From assembly GCA_029777335.1 (NCBI GenBank), contig JAKOSN010000046.1, forward strand, positions 1 through 64,000: a stretch of DNA of 64,000 nucleotides, written 5' to 3'. The notes beneath the pieces are model-generated. The model was given only the letters and a program-made list of their open reading frames with translations. It had not been told where the DNA came from and made no database searches. Made by a program: the position numbers and the translations under genes. Source of the stretch: Planctomycetota bacterium (GTDB taxonomy: Bacteria > Planctomycetota > Planctomycetia > Gemmatales > Gemmataceae). Shown here one piece after another: positions 27,102 through 37,408 of the stretch (the stretch's first letter is position 1; each line of letters opens with the position of its first letter).

Positions 27102-30100
27102 GTGAGTCCACTTGTTGCATTCCTCTTTGGCAGCCCGATTTCGCTGCTGCTCACGGGAGCGGGCGCTGTCTCCATCCCCATCGTTATCCATCTGCTCAAC
27201 CGCAAGCGCTATCGCACGGTGACCTGGGCCGCCATGCGCTTTCTGCTCGCCGCCGAGAAGAAGAATGCGCGTCGGCTCCGCATCGAGCAACTGTTGCTGC
27301 TGGCGGTGCGCGTACTCCTCGTTCTGCTCCTGGTGCTAGCGATGGCTGCCGTCACGGACTGGGCCGAGGATCTGTGGGCGACCATCCTTCCCGAGAACAC
27401 CCTGTTCGCCTCGTCCGCGGGGCGACGCACTCATCGCATTCTGGTGATCGATGGTTCATTCAGCATGGGCGCCAGGAACGGGGAAACCACCTGTTTCGAG
27501 AAGGCGCGCCAGGTGGCAAGGCAAATCGTGCGCGACAGCCAGCCCGGCGACGGCTACAGCATCATCTTGATGACCGAACCGCCCCGGCGTCTGATCGGCG
27601 CGGCCAATGGCGGACCGGGGCCCTCCGAGTTGATCGACAAGGTGCTGGCCGAACTGGAAACGATGCGCATGCCCCACGGCAACAGCGACCTGGGCCGCAC
27701 CCTGGAAACGGTTGCCGATGTGGTCAAGCAATCGCCCGGCAAGTTCCTCGACAAGGAAGTCTACTTTTTGACCGATCTGCAGAGAGCAACCTGGCTGCTG
27801 CCTCAGCCGGGCGAGTTGACTGCATCCCTCCAGGGATTGCAGGCGCAGCACATCCGCACCACGCTCATTGATGTCGGCGCAGGGATCTCTCCGAGCAATC
27901 GGGCGGTCACGAGCGTGAGCCTGGGCGCTCCGGTTGCGCTGGCCAATACCGATACCCCCATCCTGGCCACCCTTTATTCCCACGGGCCGGATAGCAGCGA
28001 TCAGGTGAAGGTGTCGCTCCGCATTGGGCGGGCTCCGGTGGCGGTTGGCGATCCTCCTTTTCAGATCCTCGATAAGAATTATCAGATGGTCCCGCTGACC
28101 CGGGGCGAGAACCTGGTCAGCTTCAAGTATCGCTTTCCCTCGGCAGGCGAATACCTGGTTCAGGTGCGCATGGAGGCGGACGGACAGGAACTCGACGATG
28201 TGCGCAGCACCGTGGTAACCGTCCGGGAGAACATCCCCGTGATGGTGGTGAACGGAAAACCGGCCCCCGCACTCTACGATCAGGCGACCGAATATCTGCT
28301 CGATGCACTCAACCCGTTCACCACTGAAGGAGCTGCTCCCCAGACCAGCACCCCGGTCAAGGTTCGCACGCACAAGGTCTCTGCGGCCGAGTTTGCCGAT
28401 GCCGGGCTGGGGGATCTCACCAACTTCGATTGTGTGTTCCTCTGCGATGTCCCGCGCCTGAGTCTGAGCGAACAGCGGCGCCTGGAGGCCCATGTGCGCC
28501 GGGGTGGCGGGGTCGTCTTCAGCCTGGGTTCGCAGGTGGATCTGGCGGCGTACAACGAGGTGCTCTATCGCAACGGCCAGGGCTTGTTGCCCGCGCGTCT
28601 GCTGGGACGCCAGCGCGCCCCGCAAGGGTACACCTTCCACTTTGCCCCGGATGAACAGGCCTTTCGTGAACCGCCCCTGGCTGCCTTTCGCCTCGATCGC
28701 GAGCGCGCGCGCCTGCTGTCTGTCCCGTTTTTCGAGTATGTGCGCAGCGAGCTGCCCACCCGGACCACGGCGCGCAAGGTACTCTCGTTCCTGACTGCTC
28801 CCGAAACACCTGGGAAACAGCCCGCCGTCACCGAGGACGAGCGGGCCATTGTGGCGGCACGCTATCCCGCTGTCCTCGCCTGGCACCCGCCGCTGCGCAG
28901 CCCAGACCGCAAGCCCGCCGAGAGCACCTCTGCCTCCCTCCATGTGCAAAGCGCCCCCCAGATGCGCGGCCGCGTGGCCCTGCTCACCAGCACCGTGAAC
29001 GCCGATTGGACCGAATGGCCCAAGCAGGGGAATTTCGTCTGGTTCATGCAGGAGTTGCTTTACCACGTCAGCGCGGGGCGCCTGCGCGAGCAGGCGGTGG
29101 ACGTTGGCACTCCGCTCGAAGCCTTCCTCACCTTGCCGACCGGTGAAACCGAGATCACTCTGCACACCCCCGAGGGGCGAAGTGAAAGCACCCAGGCGCA
29201 GGTGAGCGAGGAAACCACCCTGCTGCGCTGGATTGACACCGATGTCAGCGGCGTCTACCGCGCGGTGATCGGTCAGCATCCCCAGGAATACCTGTTCGCC
29301 GTGAACGTTCCTCGGGCGACTCCCCAGTTGAACAGCACCGAGAGCAACCCGGAACGAACCTCGGCGGAGGAGATCCGCAAGAGCTACCCCGAATGGGATC
29401 TCCAGGTGCTCAACGACCCCAGCGAAGCCCTGCGCTCGCAACGGCCTGTGTTAGCCAGTGGCGGCGAGAGGATGCGTCAGGTGGGCAGCGGCCTGGCCCG
29501 CTGGCTGCTCCTGATGGTGCTCGCCTTGCTGGTGGTCGAGGTGATCCTGGCCTGGTTTTTCGGCCACTACAGCGCTGCGCCCTCTGGGGACCAACGTGCC
29601 TCGCTCTGGCCGGCCACGACCCTGGGAACCGTGGGGAAAGTGGCCTGGTGCGCGGGAATGCTCGTTCTGGGAGTGACCTCGGTCGCCCTCGCCGGAATCG
29701 TGCTGCATGCGGCCTGGACCGGGGATTTACTCAGCTTCATGCCCGACAGTTTTCGCCAGGGCGTGGAGCGAGCGCTCGACATCCCCCCGCCTGCCCCGGG
29801 AGAAGGCAGTCGCTGGCATCTGGAGTTTCTCCCCTACCTGTGGAATCGCGCGGCCGATCCGTGGATTGTCGTTCCGCTTTTCCTGGGCCTGGGTGTGCTC
29901 GTGGTCTGGCTCTACCAGCGCGAGAGCGTGGCACGCACGGGGACGATGCAGGGATCGGGCGGCGTCGGGCTCTGGATGGCCTCGTCGGCTCTGCGCCTGG
30001 GAATGCTCCTCTTAACGCTGGGAGTCCTGTTGCCGCAACTGCGTTTGTGGTTCGAGCGGCAATCGTGGCCCGATGTTGTCCTGCTCATCGACGATTCCGC

Positions 30101-32252
30101 CAGCATGGGAGAAGCCGATGCCTATCGTGATCCCAGGGTGAAGGCGATGGCGGAGCAACTGATGCACCTGGGAGACCTCAAACAACCCGAACGGTTAACG
30201 CTCGCCCAGGTCCTCCTCACCCGAGGCGAGCAGGACTGGATCACTGAGTTGATGGTCAAACGTCAGGTCAAAGTCCATGTCTACCACTGCTCGGCCCGCG
30301 CCAGTCGCCTGAGTACGGTAACCACCGCCAGCGAACGTGACGACGCCATCAAGGCCATTTTGGGGCTCCAGGCATCCGAACGGCACGATTCCAGCCAACT
30401 CGGCAGCTGCGTGCGCCAGGTGTTGAATGATTTTCGCGGCTCGGCGCTCTCGGCCATCATCATGATCACCGATGGCAACACCACCGAAGGAGAGGATTTA
30501 CAACAGGCGGCCAAGTATGCCGCCCAGCTGAAAGTTCCGCTCTACTTCCTCGGCATGGGCGATGCTCAGGAGAGCCGCGACCTCTCGCTACACGATCTGG
30601 AGGTCGCGGATACCGTCTTTGTCGGCGATACCCTGGTGTTCAACCTCAGCCTGACCGGGAAAGGCTACCCCGATCTGGCCGCGAAGGTTCGACTCGTGGA
30701 CAAGGCGACGGGAAAAGAACTGGCCGCCCAGCAGGTGGCAGTGGATCCCGCCGGCGTTCCAGTCAAGGTGCGCTTTGACTACCGCCCCACCGAAGCGGGC
30801 GAAAAGACCTTCATCCTCGAAACTCCGCCCCAACCCGACGAGGTGGATCGCGAAAACAATCGCCTGGAACGGACGGTCCTGGTCAGCGAGGTAAAGCTGA
30901 TCAAGGTGCTGTACATTGAGGGTTATGCACGTTGGGAATATCGCTTTATCAAGACCTTGCTGGAGCGAGAAAGCGCGCGATTGAAGAACAACAAAACGGT
31001 CGAGCTGAAGGTGCTGCTGCTCGACGCGGACGCCGAGTATGCCGCCCAGGACAAGAGCGCCTTGCCCGATTTCCCCACCAAGGCGGAGTTGAATCAGTTC
31101 GACGTGGTGATCCTGGGGGATGTGGATCCCCGGCCACGCGACAACCCCCGCATGAATCAGCACCTGCAAGACCTGGCCGATTTTGTCCGGGTCCGCGGCG
31201 GTGGCCTGCTCATGATTGCCGGCGAACGCTTTGCCCCCAATGCCTACAAGGACACTCCTCTCAAGGATATCCTCCCCATCGATATCCTGGATGACCATCC
31301 GGTGAGTGAGCCGGAGGAAGGATTGTTGACTCCCTACCGCCCCGAACTCACCCCGATTGGGCGCATGCACCCGATCTTCAGTTTCAACGAAAAAGACGCC
31401 GAGCAGATCTGGAACCATCTGCACGAGTTTTACTGGGCGGCGCAGGGGTATGTGCCCAAACGGGCCGCCGAGGTGCTTGCCACTCATCCGACACGCAAGG
31501 CGCAGGGGTTGGGAACCCCTGCACGGGGAAGCATGAACAAGCAACCGTTGGTGGTGCAGCAGTTTGTCGGCGCGGGGCGCAGTCTCTTCTATGGGTTCCA
31601 CGAAACCTGGCGCTGGCGCTGGCGCGAGGACGAGTTGCGCTTCAACCAGTTCTGGATCCAAACAGTCCGCTATCTGGCGAGCAATCGCCAGGGACGCGTG
31701 GAATTGCGTCTCGATCGCCAAACACCTTATCGGCGGGGTGAACCGATCAAGGTTACGGTGCGCTTCCCCGACGATTCACCGGCTCCCTCCCACTCCGCCA
31801 ACATCCGCGTGCAGATGGATCGTCGAGTCGCCCGAGACGGAGAGCAGGAAACACGCACCGTGAAGTTGGCTTACGTGGAAGGCAGTCGCGGCACCTTTGA
31901 GGGGTTAATCACCCGGACTCCTGTGGGGCAGTATCACTTTGAGCTGGTGGAACCCCCTGTGGCCGCCCCCAAACCGCGGGCCGATTGCAAGGTCCTCGCC
32001 CCCCCGGGCGAAAAGGAACAGCTACGCATGAACCAGGTGGAACTCAGGAACGCTGCCAACACCAGTCAGGGCGGATTCTACACCCTGGACGATGCCGCTC
32101 AGTTGCTCGACGATCTCCCGGGGGGCACACGCGTGACCCTGAGCACTCCCGGACCTCCCTGGCTGGTGTGGAATCATCCGCTGATGTTCGGGTTGGCCAT
32201 CCTCTTTCTCAGCAGTGAATGGATTTTACGCAAGCTCCGCCATCTGTTATGA
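27102..32252 (+). CDS. Giant double BatA/VWA/glutamine-amidotransferase-like membrane protein
   Basis: 1716 residues starting with GTG (GGGAGAGG upstream). The N-terminus is a BatA/aerotolerance-type membrane anchor (IPIVIHLLNRKRYRTVTWAA, then a second helix to about 85). A VWA domain begins at about 110 (VIDGSFSMGA) and a GATase-like segment around 440-500 (FDCVFLCDVP ... RRGGGVVFSLGS). Further helices lie at about 800-830, 845-870, 925-945 and 955-980. A second VWA domain begins near 989 (VVLLIDDSASMGEAD), followed by an Ig-like region and a GATase-like domain (KVLYIEGYARWEYRFIKTL, GGGLLMIAGERFAPN) that lacks a nucleophile Cys, and a last helix at the C-terminus. Each half resembles a protein usually encoded separately. 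Probably an envelope stress or assembly partner of the MoxR ATPase. Confidence 0.9.
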   Translation: MSPLVAFLFGSPISLLLTGAGAVSIPIVIHLLNRKRYRTVTWAAMRFLLAAEKKNARRLRIEQLLLLAVRVLLVLLLVLAMAAVTDWAEDLWATILPENTLFASSAGRRTHRILVIDGSFSMGARNGETTCFEKARQVARQIVRDSQPGDGYSIILMTEPPRRLIGAANGGPGPSELIDKVLAELETMRMPHGNSDLGRTLETVADVVKQSPGKFLDKEVYFLTDLQRATWLLPQPGELTASLQGLQAQHIRTTLIDVGAGISPSNRAVTSVSLGAPVALANTDTPILATLYSHGPDSSDQVKVSLRIGRAPVAVGDPPFQILDKNYQMVPLTRGENLVSFKYRFPSAGEYLVQVRMEADGQELDDVRSTVVTVRENIPVMVVNGKPAPALYDQATEYLLDALNPFTTEGAAPQTSTPVKVRTHKVSAAEFADAGLGDLTNFDCVFLCDVPRLSLSEQRRLEAHVRRGGGVVFSLGSQVDLAAYNEVLYRNGQGLLPARLLGRQRAPQGYTFHFAPDEQAFREPPLAAFRLDRERARLLSVPFFEYVRSELPTRTTARKVLSFLTAPETPGKQPAVTEDERAIVAARYPAVLAWHPPLRSPDRKPAESTSASLHVQSAPQMRGRVALLTSTVNADWTEWPKQGNFVWFMQELLYHVSAGRLREQAVDVGTPLEAFLTLPTGETEITLHTPEGRSESTQAQVSEETTLLRWIDTDVSGVYRAVIGQHPQEYLFAVNVPRATPQLNSTESNPERTSAEEIRKSYPEWDLQVLNDPSEALRSQRPVLASGGERMRQVGSGLARWLLLMVLALLVVEVILAWFFGHYSAAPSGDQRASLWPATTLGTVGKVAWCAGMLVLGVTSVALAGIVLHAAWTGDLLSFMPDSFRQGVERALDIPPPAPGEGSRWHLEFLPYLWNRAADPWIVVPLFLGLGVLVVWLYQRESVARTGTMQGSGGVGLWMASSALRLGMLLLTLGVLLPQLRLWFERQSWPDVVLLIDDSASMGEADAYRDPRVKAMAEQLMHLGDLKQPERLTLAQVLLTRGEQDWITELMVKRQVKVHVYHCSARASRLSTVTTASERDDAIKAILGLQASERHDSSQLGSCVRQVLNDFRGSALSAIIMITDGNTTEGEDLQQAAKYAAQLKVPLYFLGMGDAQESRDLSLHDLEVADTVFVGDTLVFNLSLTGKGYPDLAAKVRLVDKATGKELAAQQVAVDPAGVPVKVRFDYRPTEAGEKTFILETPPQPDEVDRENNRLERTVLVSEVKLIKVLYIEGYARWEYRFIKTLLERESARLKNNKTVELKVLLLDADAEYAAQDKSALPDFPTKAELNQFDVVILGDVDPRPRDNPRMNQHLQDLADFVRVRGGGLLMIAGERFAPNAYKDTPLKDILPIDILDDHPVSEPEEGLLTPYRPELTPIGRMHPIFSFNEKDAEQIWNHLHEFYWAAQGYVPKRAAEVLATHPTRKAQGLGTPARGSMNKQPLVVQQFVGAGRSLFYGFHETWRWRWREDELRFNQFWIQTVRYLASNRQGRVELRLDRQTPYRRGEPIKVTVRFPDDSPAPSHSANIRVQMDRRVARDGEQETRTVKLAYVEGSRGTFEGLITRTPVGQYHFELVEPPVAAPKPRADCKVLAPPGEKEQLRMNQVELRNAANTSQGGFYTLDDAAQLLDDLPGGTRVTLSTPGPPWLVWNHPLMFGLAILFLSSEWILRKLRHLL

Positions 32253-32326
32253 TCAGAACACGCTGTCACGACCGTCGCGCCTCCCCACTCAGGGCGGTGG
32301 TCTGAGCACCCAGCGAGGAAACCAGC

Positions 32327-35300
32327 ATGGCCGTCGTCGCCACAACCAGAAACCGCGAGGCGGACCTTCTCCGCCAGCGTCTCCAACGAGTGCGCCGGCG
32401 GATGCGCCTGATCGTCGCCGTGCGTGGCCTGAGCTGGGTCCTCGCGCTCGTTCTCTTCGGGCTGGTCTGTGCCTGTGTGCTGGACTGGCGCTTGCACACC
32501 CCTTCGCTGATGCGTGCCCTCCTGCTGGTACTTGGAGTGGCAGCCACCGCCACCCTCGCTTACAGCTACCTCCTTCGCCCGCTGCTGGCACGCCTGGACG
32601 ATCTCACCCTCGCCCTGCAGATCGAGGAACGCTATCCGTCGCTCAACGATTCTCTCGCCAGCACGGTGCAATTTCTTGCCCACGAGGCCCCGCCTGGACA
32701 GTCGCCAGGAATGCTGCAGGAAGCCATCCGCCGCGCGCTGTCGCGCGCCAACGGGGTCGATTTCAATCGCATCATCGACCGGAGGGGATTGAACACCGCG
32801 GTTCTCGCTGCGCTCACCGCCCTGCTGATCGCCCTCCCCTTGCTGGCATTCTTCCCGGGGCTGGCCAGCATCGCCCTGGCGCGCCTGGCAGATCCCTTTG
32901 GAGCACACCACTGGACCACTCTGGAACTGGATCAACCACGCCTGCGCATCGGCCGCAACGAGGGTTATGAGGTGACCGGGATGGTGCGCGGCATCATCCC
33001 CGAGCGTGCTGTCGTGGTCTACCGGGTGGATGGGGCGGCCCCGGTCGAACACAGCGCTCCCTTGACCCCGAGCGAGGACCATGCCAGTGCTCAACTCTCA
33101 GTACGCTTCCGCGCCGGCCAGATGTTGCGCGACTTCTCCTTCCAGGTACGGGCCAACGATTGGGAAAGCGCGTGGTATCGCGTTCAGGTTTTGCCCCCGC
33201 CGGTGCTGGTTCATTTGCATGGGCGTCCCTCGCCCCAGGTTCGGCTTGACTATCCACTCTACACCGATCGCTCCTCGCAGTGGCTTCCCGATGGCAATGG
33301 CAACGTCGACGTCACCCTGGGGACGTTCGTCTACCTGCGGGCCGCCGTGGATCGCCCTCTCCGTGCGGCGTGGATCGAGTTTCGTCCCGAGCCCGAGCTG
33401 GTGCGAACCGCCGCTCTCCTGACCCCTCTGCAAGCGCAATCGCCCCTGGGCGGCTATGCCCTGTCAACCATCAGCCAGCTGATCGCTGGGCGCACCCCCG
33501 CCACCCTGGCCGAGGATCGCCAATCGTTCCATGTCCGTTTTCAGCCGCTCGTACGTGGGAATTACGAGATCTGTTTTGAGGACGAAACCGGTCTCTACAA
33601 CAACCGCCTGTATGAGATGCTCCTGCAGCTCGATCCCAGGCCGTCGGTGACCCTGGATCGCCCCAGCCCCCAGAAGGAAAGCCTGGAAGTGCGCCCGGAA
33701 GCCACCTTGCCCCTGGAAGTGCTTGCCGAGGACAGCGTCTTCGGCCTGCGCGCTGTGTGGCTGGAATATCGCTTCGATGGCGAACCACGCTTCCGGCGCT
33801 GGCCCCTCTTTGACCCCGAACGGAGTGTTGCCCAGCTGGTTCTCGCCCCGCTGACCTGGCCGGGAGCAAACGCCGGGCTGGTACGTCTCCGCGAGCAACG
33901 GCTGGCCGTGAGTCGTCCGCTCCCCGTGTTTCAGTTCCGTCACGAAGATGGCCGTGCACTCAGCGAGGGCGATGTGATCACCCTGCGCGCGTGTGCCGAC
34001 GATTTTGACAACGTCACCCCGGAGAAGGCGCCCGGGCGCAGCAATGAGATTGAGATCCGCATTGTCAGTCAATCGGCGCTCGAGCTGGCGCTTAACCAGG
34101 ACCAGGCACGGGTTCAGCAGGATTTGCAGGAACTGCGCAACCAGGAGCGCGAAGCGATCAAGAGCGTGATGGAGGTCGAGAATCGCCTGGCACGCACGGG
34201 GAAACTCACTCCGCAGGACCTGGCCCAGTTGACGCGGGCGCAGCAGCAACAGTTGCAGATCCGCGAACGTATCGAGGGACGGGATCAGGAGAATCTGCGC
34301 ACCCGGGTGGAGCGGATTCTCGACACCCTCCGTCAGAACCAGCTGAGACGAAGCGCCGTACAGGAGCGAATGGAACTCGTCCGCCAGGAACTGAATCGCC
34401 TTTCACGCGAGGAACTGGAGCAGATCGAAGGCCGTCTGACCACGGCCCGGAAACAGGGCGAGCTGCCCGAGGAAGGACGCGGCCAACGACAGCCCGAGGC
34501 ACTCGACCGTGCCGCTGACCGTGCTGAACAACAGGCGCGCCAACTCGAAGAGCAGGCGCGCGATCTTGGCGAAAAGGAAGCAGCGCAGCTCACCGCCCAG
34601 GCACGCGAACTGCAAGAACAGGCCAAATCCCTCCGCGAACTCGCTCGCTCCGTGCGCCCGGACGCCACCCCACAGGAGGTAAAGAAACAGCGCCGTGAAC
34701 TCGAACTCCTGGCCGAACAGCAGGAGAAGGGCGCTCGGCAGTTACAGGATCTGGCCCGCAAACAGACCGGACGGGAACGCGAACTCGCCCGCCAGGCCGA
34801 CGAGTTGAAGGCATCGGCCGAGACTTTGCGGCAACAGGCTCAGCCGACCGAAGGTTCAACGCCGCAGGACATCAAACCCAACCTGACCGAGGCACGACGG
34901 CGCCAGGAAGAGGTGGAGAAAACCCTCGGCGAACTTCTGCAGCGCATGGAGCCGTGGAGCAGTTCCCGCGAGATCAAGGCGGAGGCTCGTTCGCTGCAGG
35001 AGGAGCAACGCCGACTGCTCGAAGAAGTGGAGACGATGAAACAGCAGGGGTTCCTGGGGAAGGAACGTGAGGAACTCAAGCCCGAGCAAAAGGCTCAGCT
35101 CGATACCGCCACCGCCGCGCAGCGCAAATTGCGGGAACGCATGAGCCAGATGCTCGACAAGATGAAGCGCATCGCCAATGATCGCCGCGAAAGCGATCCC
35201 CGGACCGCTGCTGAACTCGATCAGGCACAGCGCCAGGGAATTGAGAGCGACATCACCGGCAAGATGCGCACCGCCCGCGAGGAGTTGGAAAATAATCGCC

Positions 35301-36457
35301 TGGGGAGTGCCACCGAGCAACAACGCGCCAGTCTCGACGAGTTGGACAAACTGGTGAAGCAACTGGAGGACCGACGCGAGGCAGAACTCGATCGCCTCCA
35401 GCGCAAGTTGCGTGAAACCGAGAAAGCGATCCAGGAACTCGCCGATCAACAGGAACGACTGCAGAAAAAAGCGCAGGAAGCAGCCCAGCTCAAGGATCCG
35501 AAGAAACGCGAAGAAGAGCTCAAGCGGCTGGCCCGCGAGCAGCAGCAGCTCCTGGAACAAACGCAGGAGATGGCGAAACAACTGTCGCGCCTGCGGAACG
35601 AACGCGCCAGCGAATCGCTCCGGCAGGCGGCGGCTCAGATGGAACAGGCGGTGCGCAACCTGGAGCGTGGCGAACCAAGCCCTGAGCAACAGGCAGAAGC
35701 ACTTGATCGCCTCGATGAAGGGCAGGAGGATGTCGAGAAGGCTCGGGCCGAGGCCGAGGAGGAACTCGCTCGCGAACAGCTGGTGCGCGTTGCCGACGTG
35801 CTCAAACGGTTGAAGGAACGCCACGAACGCCTGATTGCCGAGCGCGAACGCATTCACAAACAGGTGTTGCAGCAAAAAGCGTGGTCGCGCGGGTTGCTCA
35901 TCAGCCTGGGGGATCTGTCGCGCGCCCAGGAAGGGTTGGCGCAGGAGAGCCGCAGTGTTGCCGAGCGGGATCTGACCAGCACCCTCGTGGTAGCGCGCAT
36001 GCTGCGTCGGGCTGCCGATGCCATGGAGCGCGCGTCCAAACGCTTCCTTGCCGAGCGCGAGCAGATCCAGGATCACCCCGAAAGCACCGAACCCGACCAG
36101 CAAGCGGTGGAAGCCCAGAGCGAGGCGCTCCGTCGGTTGCAACAGATGCTCGACGCCATCAAGCAGGAAGCTGAGGCCAGCTCGCGCCCCGCGGGAGGGC
36201 GTCAACCCGGGGGCGCCTCGGGACGCAGTGGCCCGGAGAACCCCGGCATTCCGCCTTTGGCGCAGCTCAAACTGCTGCGGAATATGCAGCTGGAAATTAA
36301 CAAACGCACGCAGCAGTTCCTGGAAAAGAACCCCGAGCGCGAGAACTGGACCCCCGCTCAGAAAGCGGAACTCGACGCCATCCAGCGCGAGCAACGCGAG
36401 GTCGCCGATCTGATCGAGGAATTAACCCAGGGCAGCATGGGAGGTGAAGACCGATGA
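32327..36457 (+). CDS. DUF4175-like membrane protein with very long coiled coil
   Basis: 1376 residues. Two N-terminal helices (about 34-52 and 61-82) and a third near 160-185 flank DDLTLALQIEERYPSLNDSLAS, typical of DUF4175-like proteins. A beta-rich extracytoplasmic part follows (about 200-580, with RPSPQVRLDYPLYTD). Residues about 585-1240 are an almost uninterrupted, highly charged Glu/Gln/Arg/Ala heptad coil, which would extend several tens of nanometres. The C-terminus is a Gly/Ser linker and a short helical tail. The gene overlaps the next one by four bases (ATGA). It sits in the MoxR-VWA cluster; a structural role in the envelope is inferred. Confidence 0.86.
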   Translation: MAVVATTRNREADLLRQRLQRVRRRMRLIVAVRGLSWVLALVLFGLVCACVLDWRLHTPSLMRALLLVLGVAATATLAYSYLLRPLLARLDDLTLALQIEERYPSLNDSLASTVQFLAHEAPPGQSPGMLQEAIRRALSRANGVDFNRIIDRRGLNTAVLAALTALLIALPLLAFFPGLASIALARLADPFGAHHWTTLELDQPRLRIGRNEGYEVTGMVRGIIPERAVVVYRVDGAAPVEHSAPLTPSEDHASAQLSVRFRAGQMLRDFSFQVRANDWESAWYRVQVLPPPVLVHLHGRPSPQVRLDYPLYTDRSSQWLPDGNGNVDVTLGTFVYLRAAVDRPLRAAWIEFRPEPELVRTAALLTPLQAQSPLGGYALSTISQLIAGRTPATLAEDRQSFHVRFQPLVRGNYEICFEDETGLYNNRLYEMLLQLDPRPSVTLDRPSPQKESLEVRPEATLPLEVLAEDSVFGLRAVWLEYRFDGEPRFRRWPLFDPERSVAQLVLAPLTWPGANAGLVRLREQRLAVSRPLPVFQFRHEDGRALSEGDVITLRACADDFDNVTPEKAPGRSNEIEIRIVSQSALELALNQDQARVQQDLQELRNQEREAIKSVMEVENRLARTGKLTPQDLAQLTRAQQQQLQIRERIEGRDQENLRTRVERILDTLRQNQLRRSAVQERMELVRQELNRLSREELEQIEGRLTTARKQGELPEEGRGQRQPEALDRAADRAEQQARQLEEQARDLGEKEAAQLTAQARELQEQAKSLRELARSVRPDATPQEVKKQRRELELLAEQQEKGARQLQDLARKQTGRERELARQADELKASAETLRQQAQPTEGSTPQDIKPNLTEARRRQEEVEKTLGELLQRMEPWSSSREIKAEARSLQEEQRRLLEEVETMKQQGFLGKEREELKPEQKAQLDTATAAQRKLRERMSQMLDKMKRIANDRRESDPRTAAELDQAQRQGIESDITGKMRTAREELENNRLGSATEQQRASLDELDKLVKQLEDRREAELDRLQRKLRETEKAIQELADQQERLQKKAQEAAQLKDPKKREEELKRLAREQQQLLEQTQEMAKQLSRLRNERASESLRQAAAQMEQAVRNLERGEPSPEQQAEALDRLDEGQEDVEKARAEAEEELAREQLVRVADVLKRLKERHERLIAERERIHKQVLQQKAWSRGLLISLGDLSRAQEGLAQESRSVAERDLTSTLVVARMLRRAADAMERASKRFLAEREQIQDHPESTEPDQQAVEAQSEALRRLQQMLDAIKQEAEASSRPAGGRQPGGASGRSGPENPGIPPLAQLKLLRNMQLEINKRTQQFLEKNPERENWTPAQKAELDAIQREQREVADLIEELTQGSMGGEDR

Positions 36458-37362
36458 CACGCACATGGTGGCTGATCCTGGTGTGCTGCCTGTCCCTCAC
36501 ACTCGCTGGCCTGGCGGAGCCACCGGAGCGGGTGACCAGCGAACCGCCGGTGCGTTTGAAGAAAAAGAAACCTTCGGCGGAGGTCACCCCGCCCGCTCCC
36601 ATGCCGGAGAAGAAGCCTCAACCGCCGGAGAACCCATCGCAACCGGAGAAGAAGCCCGACGACGAGCGCCTCGATCCGCGCGAACAACCGGCGATGCCCG
36701 ACCTCGGCGGCGACGAACAGGAGGTGCTCGACCGGCTGCGCAAGAACACGCGCTCAGCGGAGGAGCGCCTGGCCAACAAGGAACTGGGTGACGCGACGCG
36801 CCAGGTGCAGGACGATATCCTCAAGGATCTTGATGCCCTCATCCAGGGGCTGGAGAATCCCGAGGAGAATCCGCAGAATCAGAATCAGCAACAGAACCAG
36901 AGCCAGCAAAACCAGGACAATCAGCAAAACCAACCGCAGCAGAACCAACGGAACCAGCAGAACCAGCAGCAATCGGGGGGAGCGTCGCGCCAGCAGCAAC
37001 CGGGAATGCAACCGCGCGGCGGCAGTCAGCAGGAACGCGAACGGACCCCGCAGCAGGCCCGTCGCGAACGACGCAAGCAACGGCAAACGCAGACCGCGCA
37101 GCGCCCGCGCCCGCAAACGGGCCAGCAACCGCAAAGCCGACCGCAGGATCCCAACCCCATGAATCCACGCGAAACCCCGGTAGCCACCGGCGCCAGGGAA
37201 AAACCGCTCGATCCCCGTTTCGATACCTGGGGCCACCTGGATGAAGTGGAGCGGCTCAAGATGCACCGCTACATGGAAGAAAAGTTCATGGACAAGTACG
37301 ACGAGTTGACCCGACAGTATTACCGCACCATTGCCGAGAAGAGTCGCCGCAAGGGAAACTGA
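36454..37362 (+). CDS. Exported Pro/Gln/Asn-rich low-complexity protein
   Basis: 302 residues. A signal peptide (WWLILVCCLSLTLAGLA) precedes a Pro/Lys-rich region (about 25-75), a short acidic helical segment (QEVLDRLRKNTRSAEERLAN, about 89-108), a striking Gln/Asn-rich stretch (about 145-175, repeats of QNQ and QQNQ), a basic Gln/Arg-rich part and a conserved-looking C-terminus WGHLDEVERLKMHRYMEEKF. The low complexity prevents family assignment by eye. Its start overlaps the DUF4175 stop as ATGA, so the two products are likely made together; it may bind or cap the coiled-coil protein. Similar proteins accompany DUF4175 genes in planctomycetes. Confidence 0.8.
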   Translation: MTRTWWLILVCCLSLTLAGLAEPPERVTSEPPVRLKKKKPSAEVTPPAPMPEKKPQPPENPSQPEKKPDDERLDPREQPAMPDLGGDEQEVLDRLRKNTRSAEERLANKELGDATRQVQDDILKDLDALIQGLENPEENPQNQNQQQNQSQQNQDNQQNQPQQNQRNQQNQQQSGGASRQQQPGMQPRGGSQQERERTPQQARRERRKQRQTQTAQRPRPQTGQQPQSRPQDPNPMNPRETPVATGAREKPLDPRFDTWGHLDEVERLKMHRYMEEKFMDKYDELTRQYYRTIAEKSRRKGN

Positions 37363-37408
37363 CCTGGCCCGGACCGTCCCTGGAGCCGCACTTGCTGGAG
37401 GGTGGATC

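Noticed and set aside
27456-29441. A 661-codon antisense frame
   Set aside because: Lies wholly inside the BatA/VWA gene, where the plus-strand frame has VWA and membrane motifs; antisense frame lacks any domain pattern.
34856-36394. A 512-codon antisense frame rich in Leu and Phe
   Set aside because: Mirror of the Glu/Gln/Lys-rich coiled coil; hydrophobic composition is a by-product of complementing GAG/CAG/AAG codons.
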